From positions 124,001 to 188,000 of the forward strand of contig JAWWNJ010000208.1 in the NCBI GenBank assembly GCA_037176885.1: a stretch of DNA of 64,000 nt. The letters run 5' to 3'. The notes beneath the pieces were generated by a model. That model ran no database searches. It worked only from the letters and a program-made list of their open reading frames with translations, and was not told the origin of the DNA. This DNA is from Favolaschia claudopus. Lineage: Eukaryota > Basidiomycota > Agaricomycetes > Agaricales > Mycenaceae. The position numbers and the translations under genes are program-made. Of the stretch, positions 33,356-45,052 are shown in pieces (within the stretch, counting starts at the first letter, position 1; each line of letters begins with the position of its first letter).

Positions 33356-33853
33356 CGGGGAAGGCTACTCCCCGCTAGAGAACAACAGAAAACGCGACTT
33401 GGACGCGACTGGACGCGATGTCGTCGAGAGTGGCGAAAGGACGCGTGTGCCGTAATGTTTATTGATATTTGTGGTGGGTGGTCGCCTTACGTGTGATCAT
33501 CAGTGTGGGTCCCCTGGAGGGTCTTAAAATTTTTCTCATGTCTAGTACTCAAAAGCTTCCTGGAGCTCCCAAACTGTTGGATACTGATATCAGACCCATC
33601 TGCAGGTGGTATTTTGACGCAAGGGACCTCCAAACTGCCAAAGCGACGATAAACTTCCGGATTTGGGTAGGTTTCGCACGTTACATCACTTCGTGACTTG
33701 GTGTCACAAAACTCTGGATATTGCTTATCTTCAGTGGTTCGTCCTTTTGAAGGCCAAGTCCTCAAAAACAAGACTATATAGCCAATAGAGACACTCACCA
33801 CAATCAAAATATAGCAGCAGTGGTGTTGATAGTGAGCTAAACACTGGAAGTTG
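33356..33853. other. No gene recognised; displaced upstream flank of pseudogene
   Basis: By the TSD, this sequence was contiguous with 20,014 before the Gypsy insertion and so should be the 5' flank of the minus-strand pseudogene. It begins with a short GC-rich inverted motif (AGCCGGGGAAGGCT) and a few GGACGCGA repeats. The overlapping minus-strand ORF at 33,487-34,005 has no known motif and crosses a TIR boundary, so it is not called. Confidence 0.5.
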
Positions 33854-33855
33854 TA

Positions 33856-34687
33856 CAGTGCCGGACACGCAAAGTCGACAACTTTGATCTTCCATTTATG
33901 GAAGGTGTGACACATGCCCAGGCGGTTAGTTTTCTGTGTAAACATGTTGTTACAGACCCGAACAACGGTGTTGCACGAGCCGATTTCCCCAAAACTCAAA
34001 ATCAAACAAAATTGACCCCAAAATTTTGGCCGAACACCGCGTTAATTGAGCTGGTTCTGTCCCTGATAACATCAAAGCAATTTCACGAGCCGTTTTGGCA
34101 CAAATTCCTTGGGAAACATCGCCGTATTTGGACAACTTACATCATGTTGATCAATTCTATCACTGTCAAAGCTTGCCGACCACCATGCCGTGCCGCTGCC
34201 GTGGGTTGGTGCTGAAAATTTGCACGGATTACCGCCCAGATTGTAGTTCAGGCCGTCGCCCTTCCACTTACACCTGCCAAGGATCAGTAATTTTGCGCTC
34301 GGAGCTCAAAAAGGGGTGCTCAATTCTTAGCTCGTCAGCTCGTCTCGTCCAGAAATTATTTAATTTCCTGATGAGTTGATGAGACGATGGTATCACTCCG
34401 CGTGTCGCTCCACTCCGCGTCATATTTTGATCAATCCATCACCGAATTAATTATTTTGTGGACGAGACGAGCTGACGAGCTAAGAATTGAGCACCCCTAA
34501 AGGGGTACACACAGTTTCGATTTTTGACCTCAAAAATTTGGCCACAGCCAAAATGTCGTGGGAAAAACTTCGGAGGTGGTTTTTTGAGCTTTTCAGGGGT
34601 CGGCGAATCCGAATCTGAAGTCAGATTTATCCCCAAAATTCCCGTTCGCCGGCAATCAACATTGTCGACTTTGCGTGTCCGGCACTG
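33856..34687. mobile_element. Mariner-type non-autonomous element
   Basis: TIRs start CAGTGCCGGACACGC and extend ~26 bp; TA on both sides (33,854-33,855 and 34,688-34,689). The right part is related to the palindrome core sequence at 11,463-11,684. A 185-bp hairpin MITE is nested at 34,313-34,497. No transposase. Confidence 0.8.
34313..34497. mobile_element. Hairpin MITE GGGG-(T/C)GCTC, copy 1
   Basis: 185 bp, ends GGGGTGCTCAATTC...GAATTGAGCACCCC; nearly the whole element can fold into one stem. Other copies: 38,442, 49,482, 53,508 and 54,603. Confidence 0.92.
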
Positions 34688-34689
34688 TA

Positions 34690-35071
34690 TGGTGCTTCGA
34701 GGATAGCCAGTCCGGATTGCTTCAGTATAGTTCAGGAGCACCCCATAAAGCACGCTGAGCAACCCTGTGTATAAGGTCAAGTCGAAAATGGTGTATTTGG
34801 GATGTTGCCGCAGACGGCTGTCAGATCGGCAGCGCGGCATCCTGACAATGGTGGGAAAATACTACTATATATAGGAGGGGAGGGGGGGAGGGGGGGTCTG
34901 GCCGAGGCCTTAAAAAATAAGTCGACCCGATATCCGATTTTCGAATCCCGATTCCCCCTTGTACGGCCTTGTGGAGCCTTGAGACATGTTGCAACCGGTT
35001 GGCGGGGTGGATTACAAGCGCTTCAAGTTGTTCAAATCCTTTGTAACTTGCCTAGGTAAGACCTAGCACAA
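34690..35071. other. No gene recognised; contains G-quadruplex-prone tract
   Basis: Low-information spacer. The only notable element is the G-rich run GGAGGGGAGGGGGGGAGG and following Gs at about 34,874-34,896. Confidence 0.6.
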
Positions 35072-35548
35072 TACTGTAAATACTTGTACCGAGGCAACCG
35101 ACCCCGGCACCGTGACACCGTGACCCGCCTTCGGCAACGCAACCAGAGCGGCTGCGAGCGTGACTGGGCAACCGAGAACGTGAAATTTGCTATGATCTAT
35201 GGCAAATTTAGACCTTGAGCCAACTTTGAGCAGCCTGGATGCGACAGAAATAGTCGGAAACGACGTTTCCGAGGATTTTAGCAAAAATGGGGTCAAAATA
35301 GGGCAAAAAAAATGAATATTTTTTGACAGCTATTTTGGAAACGATAGACAGTCTCGATTTTTTAGCTGAGTTCGGGCCGAGAGGTCGTAACTATGTCGTG
35401 CCAAATTTAGAATAACCTTTCCGTCACTGGAGACTTACAGTCATGACGAGCAGGCTGACGATCGTGTGGAGCATATGCTGCGCTATATATCCTCGCTCAA
35501 CGAGTCCAAGGCGCCCAACTATTCTACTTTTCGACCGGTTTTGACACC

Positions 35549-36230
35549 ATGCAAAACACTATTGCACCATATCTTCTTGGCGTCGGCCCTCCCCCCGCTC
35601 TCACTGGACGACAGCTCGCAGTGGCCCAATTACAGGCCTCTCTCGACAATGGCATGTTTGACCACACCCGCGACTACGAGCAGCCTGGGGGCGACGACGA
35701 TGATCCTAGCGATGAAGATCCGTCTTATCATCAATACCAGCTTCCTCCGTTCCCTCCTCACATTGTCGAAGCTCGCCAATCTCAGTTGCCATCCACTACA
35801 GCTCCCAGTCAAACAGCAGGTGTGTTACAGCCATTTGCGCATTCTGCAGGCTACTAATAAACTTCCAGACCGCGGTACCTTCATCACAGTCAAAGTCCCT
35901 ATCTATGGCGAGCCAGGAAACGGAAAGAAGCGCGCCACGGTTACCACAACCCTCGTCCTCCCCTCTGACATTCCTGCCGGCGACTTTCTATCCCGCATCA
36001 CAGCTCAGATGAATGTCGACCCCACATCTGCGACGTTGGGATGGAAAGAGTCTCAGGAGCGTTGCAAGGATCCATATCACCGTCTGTCATCCGAGGACGA
36101 TGTTCGCGACGCCTTCCAGCAGCTTCTCAAGCTCCAGAGGAGCACACGTCGTCAGAAAGAGGTGATAATGGAAGTGGTTAACCTGGTAAGTCATCCGTTA
36201 TCTATGGGTTCAAGCGACAAGGAGAACTAA
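35549..36230 (+). CDS. Cargo ORF inside mariner element, unknown function
   Basis: Exon 35,549-35,819, intron 35,820-35,868 (GTGTGT...CTACTAATAAACTTCCAG, an excellent branch point and acceptor), exon from 35,869. The product is about 210 residues if the frame runs to the stop at 36,230; a GTAAGT at 36,186 may be a further donor with later exons lost. N-terminal half: acidic and Pro/Gln-rich. C-terminal half: a globular domain beginning TVKVPIYGE, with VTTTLVLPSDIPAGDF and YHRLSSEDDV. I recall similar hypothetical proteins in Agaricomycetes but no function. It may be a captured host or transposon gene, possibly truncated at the 3' end. Confidence 0.6.
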
Positions 36231-36382
36231 TTTATTTCACGCTGTGTATGTTATCGCCGCCTCTATAACCTGTAGATACTGTATCTCTACTAGTTTTCTG
36301 TATATTTGTATAGTCGTACTACTTGTTCATATAATTTCTTGCCGTCCTACTCGTGTATTGACACAACTACCGGTACAACAAC

Positions 36383-37546
36383 CTATACAACATCCCTGAA
36401 CCACCCTTCGATGTTCTCTGGGGTCATCGTCTCATGAGCAGCTTCCCACAGAGTTGCGATGGGGTCGCAACCATCACGCCCTTCCATTGAGCTGAGAACA
36501 TCGTCCCGGTTGCGGCGGATCCAATATTTCATGCATGAAAACCCTTCTTCGCATGGATTGAAGTCGGGAGAGTATGGTGACAAATAAATGAGTCGACGCC
36601 CGCTGTAGATCAAATTCAGTTGGTTGGCAATCAAGAGGATATATCCTACGCACCGTCCCTCGACCATCTCACGAATCCCATCAAAATGATGAACACTTGT
36701 GTTGTCCATGACGAGAACAGAGTTGTCCTGTGGAAAGGGATTCATGCGGTCAAGGAGAACATCGAGATAGTTGCGGAACTCTACGGCGGTCCAGGATCGA
36801 GTCAACACATCAAAGTGAAGTATGCCATTGAGGCAAATTGCCGGAAGCACAGAATAACAGCAGGTACGAAGTACTGGCAAGAGCATAAACACATACCGGA
36901 TGCCTCGGACAAAAAAATCATGCCGCCGCGCTCGCATTCCAATAGGGGCCCATGCCATCTGCCGCCGCGTTGTGCGTCGATTGCAAGCTGCTTCGTCTAG
37001 GAAGACCAGTCTTCGAGGTGGGTGTTGTCCAACTTCACATTGGAAACCAAGCCGTTTGTTTTCCTCGGCTTCGACTGCAGTTCGAGATATCTAGGGATAT
37101 ACTCATGTCAGCGGCACGAAACTCCCAGCAATTTTACTTACATGAACCCGAACATAACCCATTCGCAAAAGGGCGTCACGTATGGTGGTTTTGGCGACGT
37201 CGAGTCCCGTGGCTTCGTACAAACATTCCTGTAGCTCGAAAAGATAGATGTCGGGGGTTCTCGCAACAAGACCCTCAAGATACTTCTCAAAGGGTCAAAT
37301 ACGAAGAGTATTGAGAAGATCACAGACCGCGACATCAAAAGATGTGAGAATGCGGGGTCGTCCGAGCTGCAGAGGAATTTGGACGTGGTCCCCAGTGGTC
37401 CGCCACGTTCGGATGATGCGGTAAATGGTTCGCTCGCTGATGTTGGTAGCTGCAGCAATGTCTGGGACAGACATATGGGCCGACATTGTGGTGATGAGCT
37501 GTTTCTGCTCCTTAGGTATGTGGCGGCGGTTTCCTCGTCGTATCAT
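36383..37546 (-). pseudogene. Tc1/mariner transposase, DD34E
   Basis: N-terminal helix-turn-helix (MIRRGNRRHIPKEQKQL...MSVPDIAAATNISERTIYRI) from the ATG at 37,546. After an in-frame TGA near 37,310 the frame continues (PFEKYLEGLVARTPDIYLFE), then an intron at 37,091-37,141. The DDE core has D in LVFLDEAAC, D in VMDNTSVHH and E in PDFNPCEE. A 51-bp intron (36,603-36,653) keeps frame and leaves exactly 34 residues between the second D and the E, the Tc1 signature. A further intron after RGIR seems to have lost its acceptor. The TGA and that defect suggest an inactive copy, though all three catalytic residues remain. Confidence 0.85.
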
Positions 37547-37925
37547 GGTGAGAGTGAGGAGAGTATTGGCGGGCAACGCTCGTCGTCATGATGGAGCTGA
37601 GCTGTAGCTAAAAATAATTATATGACGGGTATGCCGGGAACTGCCGAACTCAGCTCGAAAATCGAGACTGTCTATCGTTTCCAAAATAGCTGGAACCGTC
37701 ACGATTTTTTGCAGGCAACCAAACCGTCCGTGACCGTGACCCGCCGCGGTTTGGGCAACGCAACCAACCCCACCGTGACCGTGACGGTTGCCTCGGTACA
37801 AGTATTTACAGTATGAAGCTCCAAGCATGCTACCAGAAAAAGTCATGGACGGTCGGTTCTTTGACCGATCTCGGCCGTCTTTGCCCCTTTTTGCATGATT
37901 CCAGGTGCTCGGTGTATGGAAACTG

Positions 37926-38426
37926 CACCTGTAACAGATTACTGACCATCACCGAGATCAAAAATAATTGATGTTTGGCCGAAAATGGTTGTAGCTCAAA
38001 ACCTCAATTTTGTAAGTCAACGTTAACGGAACTTTTTTGTTCGAATGATAGTTTAGACTGTCTTGTAGCGCCATCAAAACTGAGTGATTTTACAACTTAA
38101 ATGAAGTCAAACGGTCCAGCCGTTGTTGAGATATCACGCTCTGGAGTTGGCCACTTTTGGCTGTTTTTACCATTTTTGGCTATTTTACGGCAATTTTGGC
38201 AAACTTGCAAGCGCGATATCTCAAGAATGGCTGCACAGTTTTGCTTCATCCAAGTTCTGAATCTCAATAGTTTTAGAGGTACACCCTGGGTGGGAGGTAT
38301 TTCTGTGAAAAAAAAATCTTGCTGAGTTAGAAAAATCAATTTCGGAGTTGTCTGATTGTTTGGCTGTTTTTAGCCAAACATCAATTATATTTGATCTCGG
38401 TCATGGTCAGTAATTTGTTGCAAGTG
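37926..38426. mobile_element. ~500-bp long-TIR element
   Basis: Imperfect TIRs more than 60 bp long, centred on TTACTGACCATCACCGAGATC and ATTGATGTTTGGC at both ends. No clear target duplication and no coding domain. Internally rich in TTTTTGGC repeats. Confidence 0.55.
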
Positions 38427-38441
38427 TAGTCTACACTTGTA

Positions 38442-38626
38442 GGGGTGCTCAATTCTTAGCTCGTCAGCTCGTCTCGTCCACAAAATAATTAATTCGGTGA
38501 TGGATTGATCAAAATATGACGCGGAGTGGAGCGACACGCGGAGTGATACCATCGTCTCATCAACTCATCAGGAAATTAAATAATTTCTGGACGAGACGAG
38601 CTGACGAGCTAAGAATTGAGCACCCC
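38442..38626. mobile_element. Hairpin MITE, copy 2
   Basis: 185 bp, opposite orientation to copy 1; the left flank is TA, the right is mutated to TT. Confidence 0.92.
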
Positions 38627-39016
38627 TTCTCCCCTTCACACCCGACCTGTCATCTGTCCCGATACAGCTGCATAAATCGGCTGCCGAGCCGATGAGTTGC
38701 ACATCCAACATCAGAGTTGCAGTTTACCACTGGCCTACAGAAGGGGGAGCTTGCGCAAATCTGTATCGATATCACAAATGCACATTGGAGTAAAGGAAGT
38801 TGAACAAGAAATTATAAACTACGTTGAAGTAGATTAAGTTTCAGACTAAAGTCCATTCTTTGGCTGTGAACGGTAAATCTTGGGGTAAATGTAAGTTGAG
38901 CTCTCCATGTATCAGTCTCAAGCAGCCGCATTGAATCTGTTACATTAGCTTAGCTTTTTTCAGTCGTCCCCAGTGAAAACTCGTTTGAAACGCAATTTCA
39001 GCCAAAGTATTGAAGC
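38627..39016. other. No gene recognised
   Basis: Contains a short segment (around 38,733-38,760, CCTACAGAAGGGGGAGCTTG) with a diverged match at ~55,350, so part is an old dispersed repeat. Confidence 0.5.
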
Positions 39017-39520
39017 TTGACGCGTGAAATGACCACAAATGAAAGTCCCGATGAAAGCATGTGCGTGTCTGTCAAAACGGTGTTCCCATCACCAACCATC
39101 ACTCGGGATCAAGCGGACTCTCTCTGGATCAATCGGAAATCTCTCGCATCACTCGGACTCACCATCTCCCAGCGTCTGGCTGAGGCATACGCCAAAAACT
39201 CAGCCCCGGCGCGCTCGGACGTTCCCGAATGGGCCCGAGAGTTTGACGATGTTTACAACAAGGAGTCCTTTGACTCGCTGCCTGAACACCGATCCTGGGA
39301 CCATGCCATTGAGCTCGTGCCGAACTCTAAACCCACGAACTGCAAGGTCTACCCAATCTCGCCTCTCGAACAGAAGGAACTTGATGCCTTCATCGAGGAG
39401 GGACTTGGCACTGGCCGGATTCGACCGTCAAAATCACCTATGGTCTCACCCGTCTTCTTCGTCAAGAAGAATGATGGCGGACTTCGGTTTGTACAGGACT
39501 ATCGAGCTCTAAACACCACA
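39017..39520 (+). pseudogene. Ty3/Gypsy pol fragment
   Basis: In-frame coding remnant for the linker and the start of reverse transcriptase: …EFDDVYNKESFDSLPEHRSWDHAIEL, then YPISPLEQKELDAFIEEGL, SPMVSPVFFVKKNDGG and FVQDYRALN. It breaks off before the RT palm motifs. It differs from the intact Gypsy element in this window and belongs to another lineage. Confidence 0.85.
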
Positions 39521-40160
39521 TTACATTATTGTTTGACCAAAAAATATGAACTCAAAAAAACTGTTAGAGGTGGTATAGGATGAATCAAGCACCAATAATC
39601 TATTACAATCCAGCAAAGAGGCACATGCATCATATCCTCCGTTCCCTCTGATATCAAATACAGTCGTAAACTGGGAACAACGTAACGTAGAAGAGCAAAA
39701 CGCATATTCCGTACCCGCGGACATTTTGGCGAGCTGGAATTTGCACTCTCCCGCTATTTTTGAGGTCGCTGAATTCAATGGACCACTTTTTGGAGCCTAA
39801 AAATTACTTCCCTGGGCAGTGGGAGCGCAATTTGTCGAAAATGCCCAATTTTGGAAGAAAGTTTGTGATTTCCCCAACCCTTTGAAGATCTCCATAAAAG
39901 ATTTGGTGTCTAAAAAGTCCCCACAAACCATATTTCCCATTGGCAAAAAGACTGGACCGAATAGCTTCTTTGAAGGGCTAGAACCAGCTGGTTTGTTGCT
40001 GATTTTTGATTTTTTCAGCTGAATTGTGAATTTTGCCTTGCAATATAAACACCACCTGGTGTTTCTGTGCATGCTTGATTTGTGGTATGATACCTCTAGG
40101 GCCTAAATATACATGTGTCGGAAAAACCCTGGGCAGCTTGTGTCAGCTCGTAAGTCAATA
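39521..40160. other. No gene recognised
   Basis: AT-rich transposon debris following the truncated Gypsy fragment. TGTTAGAGGTGG near 39,559 could be an LTR start, but no partner was found. Confidence 0.5.
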
Positions 40161-40425
40161 CTGTAGTATTACGTTCAATTCGTAGGGTCACAGGTCACAA
40201 ACCCGAAATCCTACGAAAATTTTCGTGAGTCACAGCGTCACAAAGGGGTCCTACGAAAGGTTTCCCCCTGTGACACGAGATTTGGTGCGATTTGGGGCCT
40301 AAAAAGGGGGGTAAAAACGAAATTTTTTCGTAAGTCACAGTGTCCCAAGGCCCCCTCACGAAAGGGTAAATTCGTAAGGGGTGTCACACCCAAAACCGCC
40401 TTACGAATTGAACGTAATGCTACAG
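40161..40425. mobile_element. 265-bp TA-target MITE
   Basis: TIRs CTGTAGTATTACGTTCAATT, TA on both sides (40,159-40,160 and 40,426-40,427). The ends are related to those of 46,270-47,185 (CTGTAGTATTTCGATCAATT), suggesting one family. Confidence 0.85.
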
Positions 40426-40427
40426 TA

Positions 40428-43339
40428 TAAGCCGCCATGAGGTCATAATCCATAAGGGGATTATAGCGCATAGGTGTAAACCTCTCAAGCCGCTATAATC
40501 CATGCGGGGGATTATACGGGATTTAGGTGTCTACAAGCCATTACTGTGCATTTCCGCGCATTACCGCACATTTAAGAAACGAAGGGCTCAATTATCATAA
40601 CAAAAACATATATTCATAGGCTACGACAACGGCTAGGTGCTACCCGCCACAGCACGGATCGCCTACGAGGTAACCTCGACTTGGAATCCGATGCCGGAAC
40701 TACCTATGAGCAAACGCTGTGCAAACGTACCACACGAATCATACTCGATGCAACACAGGGCTGGAAAGCGGTCATTAGAACCGGAAGAACAGAGAAGAGA
40801 CTGCTAAACGCACCGATGATACTAAATGGTGACAAGAATTGATTCCAGAGAATTCAGACAATTTCAGACACAACTAAAAGTCGACTGGGGCGACAACTCA
40901 CCGGGGAACCCGCGAACATTTGGCCCTCGTAGTACACCTCAAACTTCGACAGAACCAGCGGGGAAGGACAATTTCGTAGACCGCGCCGACTGTAAGTTAA
41001 CAAGGTAAGGTGAAAGAGACTTTCAAAGAGTTCGAACGACGGAAGACGTGATTCGAAGGCAGACGTGGATCACAGGAGGTGGTAGCACCAAGAGGACGAC
41101 CTGAATACGAGACTTGTGCGGTATAGTTGTGGTGGTGGTTGGGGAGGAAGAGGCGTGGGACGCTTTCCGCAGCACCTCTTGGTATTTGTGAAACAGTGAA
41201 GGCCAGCTGTGAAGGTGCCGTAAGCGATCCCGGCAACGCCGGCAACATAGAGCAATGCTCTATGTTGTCGCGGCCTGCGGGGAAGGATTCTAGCTCTGTT
41301 TGCTGTTGTTGCTCTTCTACGTTATTTGGCCCATTTGGGTGGAGCCAAACTTTGGCCCTTGAACTCACTCAAAACAGACTGCATCGACCCCTAATTTTTG
41401 ACGAATCTGCGGAACGGATGCGGGGCTATTACCCTAGCGCAAAAAACTCAGAGTTTTGGTGCATTTTTCATCGAATAATGCGCGGGAAAGCTAATCGTTG
41501 CGCTTCCCAGTTTACGACTGTACAGCCAAAGCTGATCGTTCCAAATACTCTCTCCGCGCTCTCTGTCCTAAAGTAGGTCAAAAGGTGATGAGAGCGCGAT
41601 GAGCGGCCGTGAACAAGTGAGTCGGAGTCAGCTAGAGTATATTAGAGAGCTAGTCGACGTGGGGAACAAGTGACTAGTACCTAGAGTATATTAGAGACTA
41701 CAAGGACTGTGAGTAGAAAGTAGAAGGTATACGCACGCTAGTCGACGTGGGGAACAAGTGACTAGCGGGCAGCAAAGGTAACGAGCAGTATATAAGGTAG
41801 TGAAGGGGATGGTGATGGCGATGCGACGGTACGGGTGCAAAGGATGATGAAACGACGAAAAGAAATCGGAACGGAGTGGAAGCTCACGGATCAATCCTAC
41901 AACATGTCCCGTGCCTTATAAGAAAGCGGTTCCGTTGGAAGGTGAGGACGATTATCTCGAGCTCTCTGATGTCGCCAGCTGACCGACGCCTACGGCGCGG
42001 GCGAGTCGGGGCAGTGCGAGTACGGCCTGGCCCTAAATTGCCATGGCGTCAGGCAAGCGTCAGGCATTCAGTGCCATTCAGGTTGAGAAACTGTTGGCAG
42101 CGGATCATTTAGACGAAGATAACCTGATGATGGCGAGCTCCAGGGTAGGATTCGGAGACGACAATGGCGAGAACGCGTTACTTGTCCACCCCAAAAAAAA
42201 TTCATTTGTTTGTTCCTAAGGCCTTAATTAGGCCTTAATATGATATTAAGCCCTTAGCCGCTGAGGTTGCCCTTAATAAGGCCTAAAGAAGGAACACTGG
42301 AACTTGATCCAGCCCAACCGTTTGAACCGTTTACAAACTGTTTCCAAACTGTTTCCGACTTCGAGCAAATTAAATGGAAACGAAAACGTGTCGGAAAAAT
42401 CCCAGATTGCTTATAGCGGTCTGTAAGTAGTTTGAAGCCGTTCGAAGGCCCCAAGCCTCGGGGTCTCTTATAATGTACAGTTAAAACCTCATGATGGTCT
42501 CTAAGACACCCGGGTGACCTGTAAGCCACTCTAATCCATTACGCGATTAGAGCCTTCCAGCACCTTGGAAGCCGCTAGGATCCACTGGCTTGCACAATAG
42601 GTATCCAGTAGTTATCATTTATGACAGTACTACATCACACATGAAGAGGGATGAACCCACTTTTGTTTCAATTCTAAATAGTGGTACAGTATAACTACCT
42701 GCGCTGCTTCCCGCGACGCACGGACGAGCGCGGCGGGGGCGAAGCACAACGAGATGAACACCGAGCATGCGGCGAGTGATCTCGAGAAAATCCGGATTGA
42801 AACAGCCCCGCCTGAGACCACTTGAGATGACTGGGCTTGCGGCGGTTGACGCTGGCAAAAGTAGAGATGAGGAGGGCGAAAGCGAAGGCGGAAACAGATA
42901 AACATACCGGCGCATCGTCGTTGTCGTGTGATCCACGCTAAGGGATTAGTCTGAACATTCGATGGCCTGCACGACGTGTGGATCAAAAATGTGAACAGAA
43001 TATGACAAGTCGACAGCTGACCTAAAGGGTAGCATTGCACGATTTATGAATGTATGGAGGTGCAGAGGGGGATTCTGGGGGAGTTGCGTTGGGGTAATGA
43101 CGGCGGATTCGGGGCAGTCAGACGTCGACTGCAGCTTGACTGCAACGCGGCGGCCAAGCCTAGTGAGGAAGGCATTAGGGACAGGGTGAAAAGCTCTATG
43201 ATCGACGCTGGGCTAGTCCCTGAATCCTCTGGCGCTCGTCGGAAGGGAATCCCGCAGAATCGCGATGCTGGGATGAAGCAAGAGCAGGATCTGTCTAAAA
43301 CACGCACAAACAGATGACTAAGCTACTGCTCGATGCCCG
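40428..43339. other. No gene recognised; repeats only
   Basis: Several short ORFs on both strands show no domain or consistent coding character. A 29-bp direct repeat (GCTAGTCGACGTGGGG...) occurs at 41,649-41,677 and 41,737-41,765, period 88 bp, next to two copies of CTAGAGTATATTAGAGA. GTGTCGGAAAAAT near 42,390 recurs inverted near 43,893, possibly old element ends. Confidence 0.5.
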
Positions 43340-43640
43340 AAACCGCCCGAATCCACTACCGCAACGCACCTTTCGTCGCTAACTTTGCCATACGGACTCG
43401 AGTTGCTGACGTCGTGTGCACGGCCGGCAGCGGCAGCAGCGGCGCCGGGCGGGTACGAGATGCATGCGGGTCGTTGAGCGGTGAGGGGGAGGTACTGACG
43501 GCGACGATGTCGAGGCGTGGTGGTGGTGGGAGGAGACAAGAGAGACGAGCAGCGTTCGCAGCATATGTGTGCTGCGGTGGAGCGCTGACGTCATTACTCG
43601 GCATCTCGGCATTTGGACTTCAAACGTTTTTGCGGTTTTC
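43340..43640 (-). repeat. Dispersed repeat related to CACTA interior
   Basis: Read on the minus strand, it shares CGCAGCACACATATGCTGCG, the adjacent TGACGTCA and a run of CCTCCC-rich sequence with 10,090-10,270 (and the mirror at 14,460-14,640). The short ORFs here come from this repeat. Confidence 0.6.
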
Positions 43641-43903
43641 TGTGCGGCCAATTTTCATGAATTTACACGGGGGCGAGCGTCTACCGATGTTTTCCCATTT
43701 TTTTATTAACTTGTTTAGATGGCCTGACACCTCCAATCTCCTTAAGACACTGCTTGGCTTATAAGGTCTTCGAGCTAGCTTAGGGTGGTTAATAAGCCAC
43801 ACTGCCAGCGGTTCTAAGCCATCCTAAGGTTCTCGAAGGTCCTAATTGGTTAGAAGCCGTTCGAAGCAATCCGGCATTTTTCCGACACGGATATTACCGT
43901 TTA

Positions 43904-44587
43904 CAGTGGTGGCAAATAGAAATTGCCGTGGCTTTTTGGTAAAAATCTTGCTGTATGCTTCACCGAATGACCTCAAATAAGATGTAAAGATGGGTATGTG
44001 ATACTTCTGTACCTCCTAGAACACTCAGCAATATATCATGCACTGAGAATGCATCAATAATGGATGGTTCCCGATTTTTGCCATATCCGGAAAAACACAA
44101 TGTACCCTCAGCAAAAAGGTGTCATAATAGGATAAAAGTACTTGAAAAACAATGCTGGTTCTCACTTTGATTGACTGGAATTGACCCTCATTTGAGCTCA
44201 CAACGGCCGCGCGAAGTTGGTCATTTTAGCTATTTTCTCTGCATTTTCAGCTATTTTGTGTGAAAATAGCCAACTCTGAGCGGCTGTTGTGAGCTCAAAT
44301 GAGGGTCAATTCCATTCAACCAAAGTAGAAACTAGGACTGTTTTTCAAGTACTTTCATCCTATTATGACACTTTTTTGCTGAGGATACATTGAGTCTTTC
44401 CAGATATGGCGATAATCAGAAACTGTCCTGTTATTGATGCATTGTCAGGGCATAATATATAGCTGAGTGTTCTAAGCAGTACAGAGGTATCATATATTTA
44501 TCTCTACATCTTATTTCAGGTCATTCCGTGAAGTATACAGCAAGATTTTGGCCAAGAAGCCACGGCAATTTCTATTTGCCACCACTG
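43904..44587. mobile_element. 684-bp foldback element
   Basis: Begins CAGTGGTGGCAAATAG and ends with its complement, TA on both sides (43,902-43,903 and 44,588-44,589). Almost the full length is two ~330-bp imperfect inverted arms. No coding potential. Confidence 0.88.
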
Positions 44588-44589
44588 TA

Positions 44590-45052
44590 CATACAAACGG
44601 AAATGGTTGGAGCCTTACCGAGGAGTGGAAGGGTGAGGTAATGGTTTGATGAGGGACTTAGGCAAATTTTCGAAAGAGCCAGCCGAAACACGGGAGAGTC
44701 TGCAGAGGCCAGAGCAGGATGTCGGGGAAACGTTTGAGGATGTTCCTAAAACATTTTGTGAATGTTGATGGGATGTTGGCCACCGCACATCAAAGGGACA
44801 TCGCCGAGGCGAGCTTCTCGGAGCGCCGGGCTCAGATGTCCAGTCCACATCATCTCAGTGTACGTCCAAGACTTTATATACGTTTGAACGACTATCTTCG
44901 AAAAAGTTTATGAAGTCTTGTTTACGAGACTAATTGAACACTACTGTAAGTACTTACGTTTATTGATTTGTCACGAAGTGTGGTCCGCTATCATACAAGT
45001 GAATTACATTGCTTCAGTAGCGAAGCGCAAACTGAATTGCTGTGCACTTGCT
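44590..45052. other. No gene recognised; 3' flank of bZIP gene
   Basis: Short ORFs only. The stretch next to 45,053 would hold the 3' UTR of the minus-strand bZIP gene. Confidence 0.5.

Larger units (their letters stand above)
35074..37811. mobile_element. Tc1/mariner element with transposase and extra ORF
   Basis: 2,738 bp. The TIR begins CTGTAAATACTTGTACC and extends through CGAGGCAACCG, flanked by TA (35,072-35,073 and 37,812-37,813). Further internal inverted blocks (35,325-35,375 against 37,645-37,695) and ACCGTGAC repeats lie inside the ends. It holds a minus-strand transposase and a plus-strand unrelated gene converging on ~36,300. Mariner elements usually carry one gene, so the second ORF is unusual cargo. 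Confidence 0.88.

Noticed and set aside
33487..34005. 172-residue minus-strand ORF
   Set aside because: It crosses the boundary of a TIR element and contains no known domain; coding potential is unconvincing.
34313..34497. Regular short repeats as a CRISPR array
   Set aside because: The repeated units are dispersed hairpin MITEs several kilobases apart in a eukaryotic genome; no spacer periodicity.
39797..40072. 91-residue minus-strand ORF
   Set aside because: AT-rich transposon debris with an open frame on the other strand as well; no motif.
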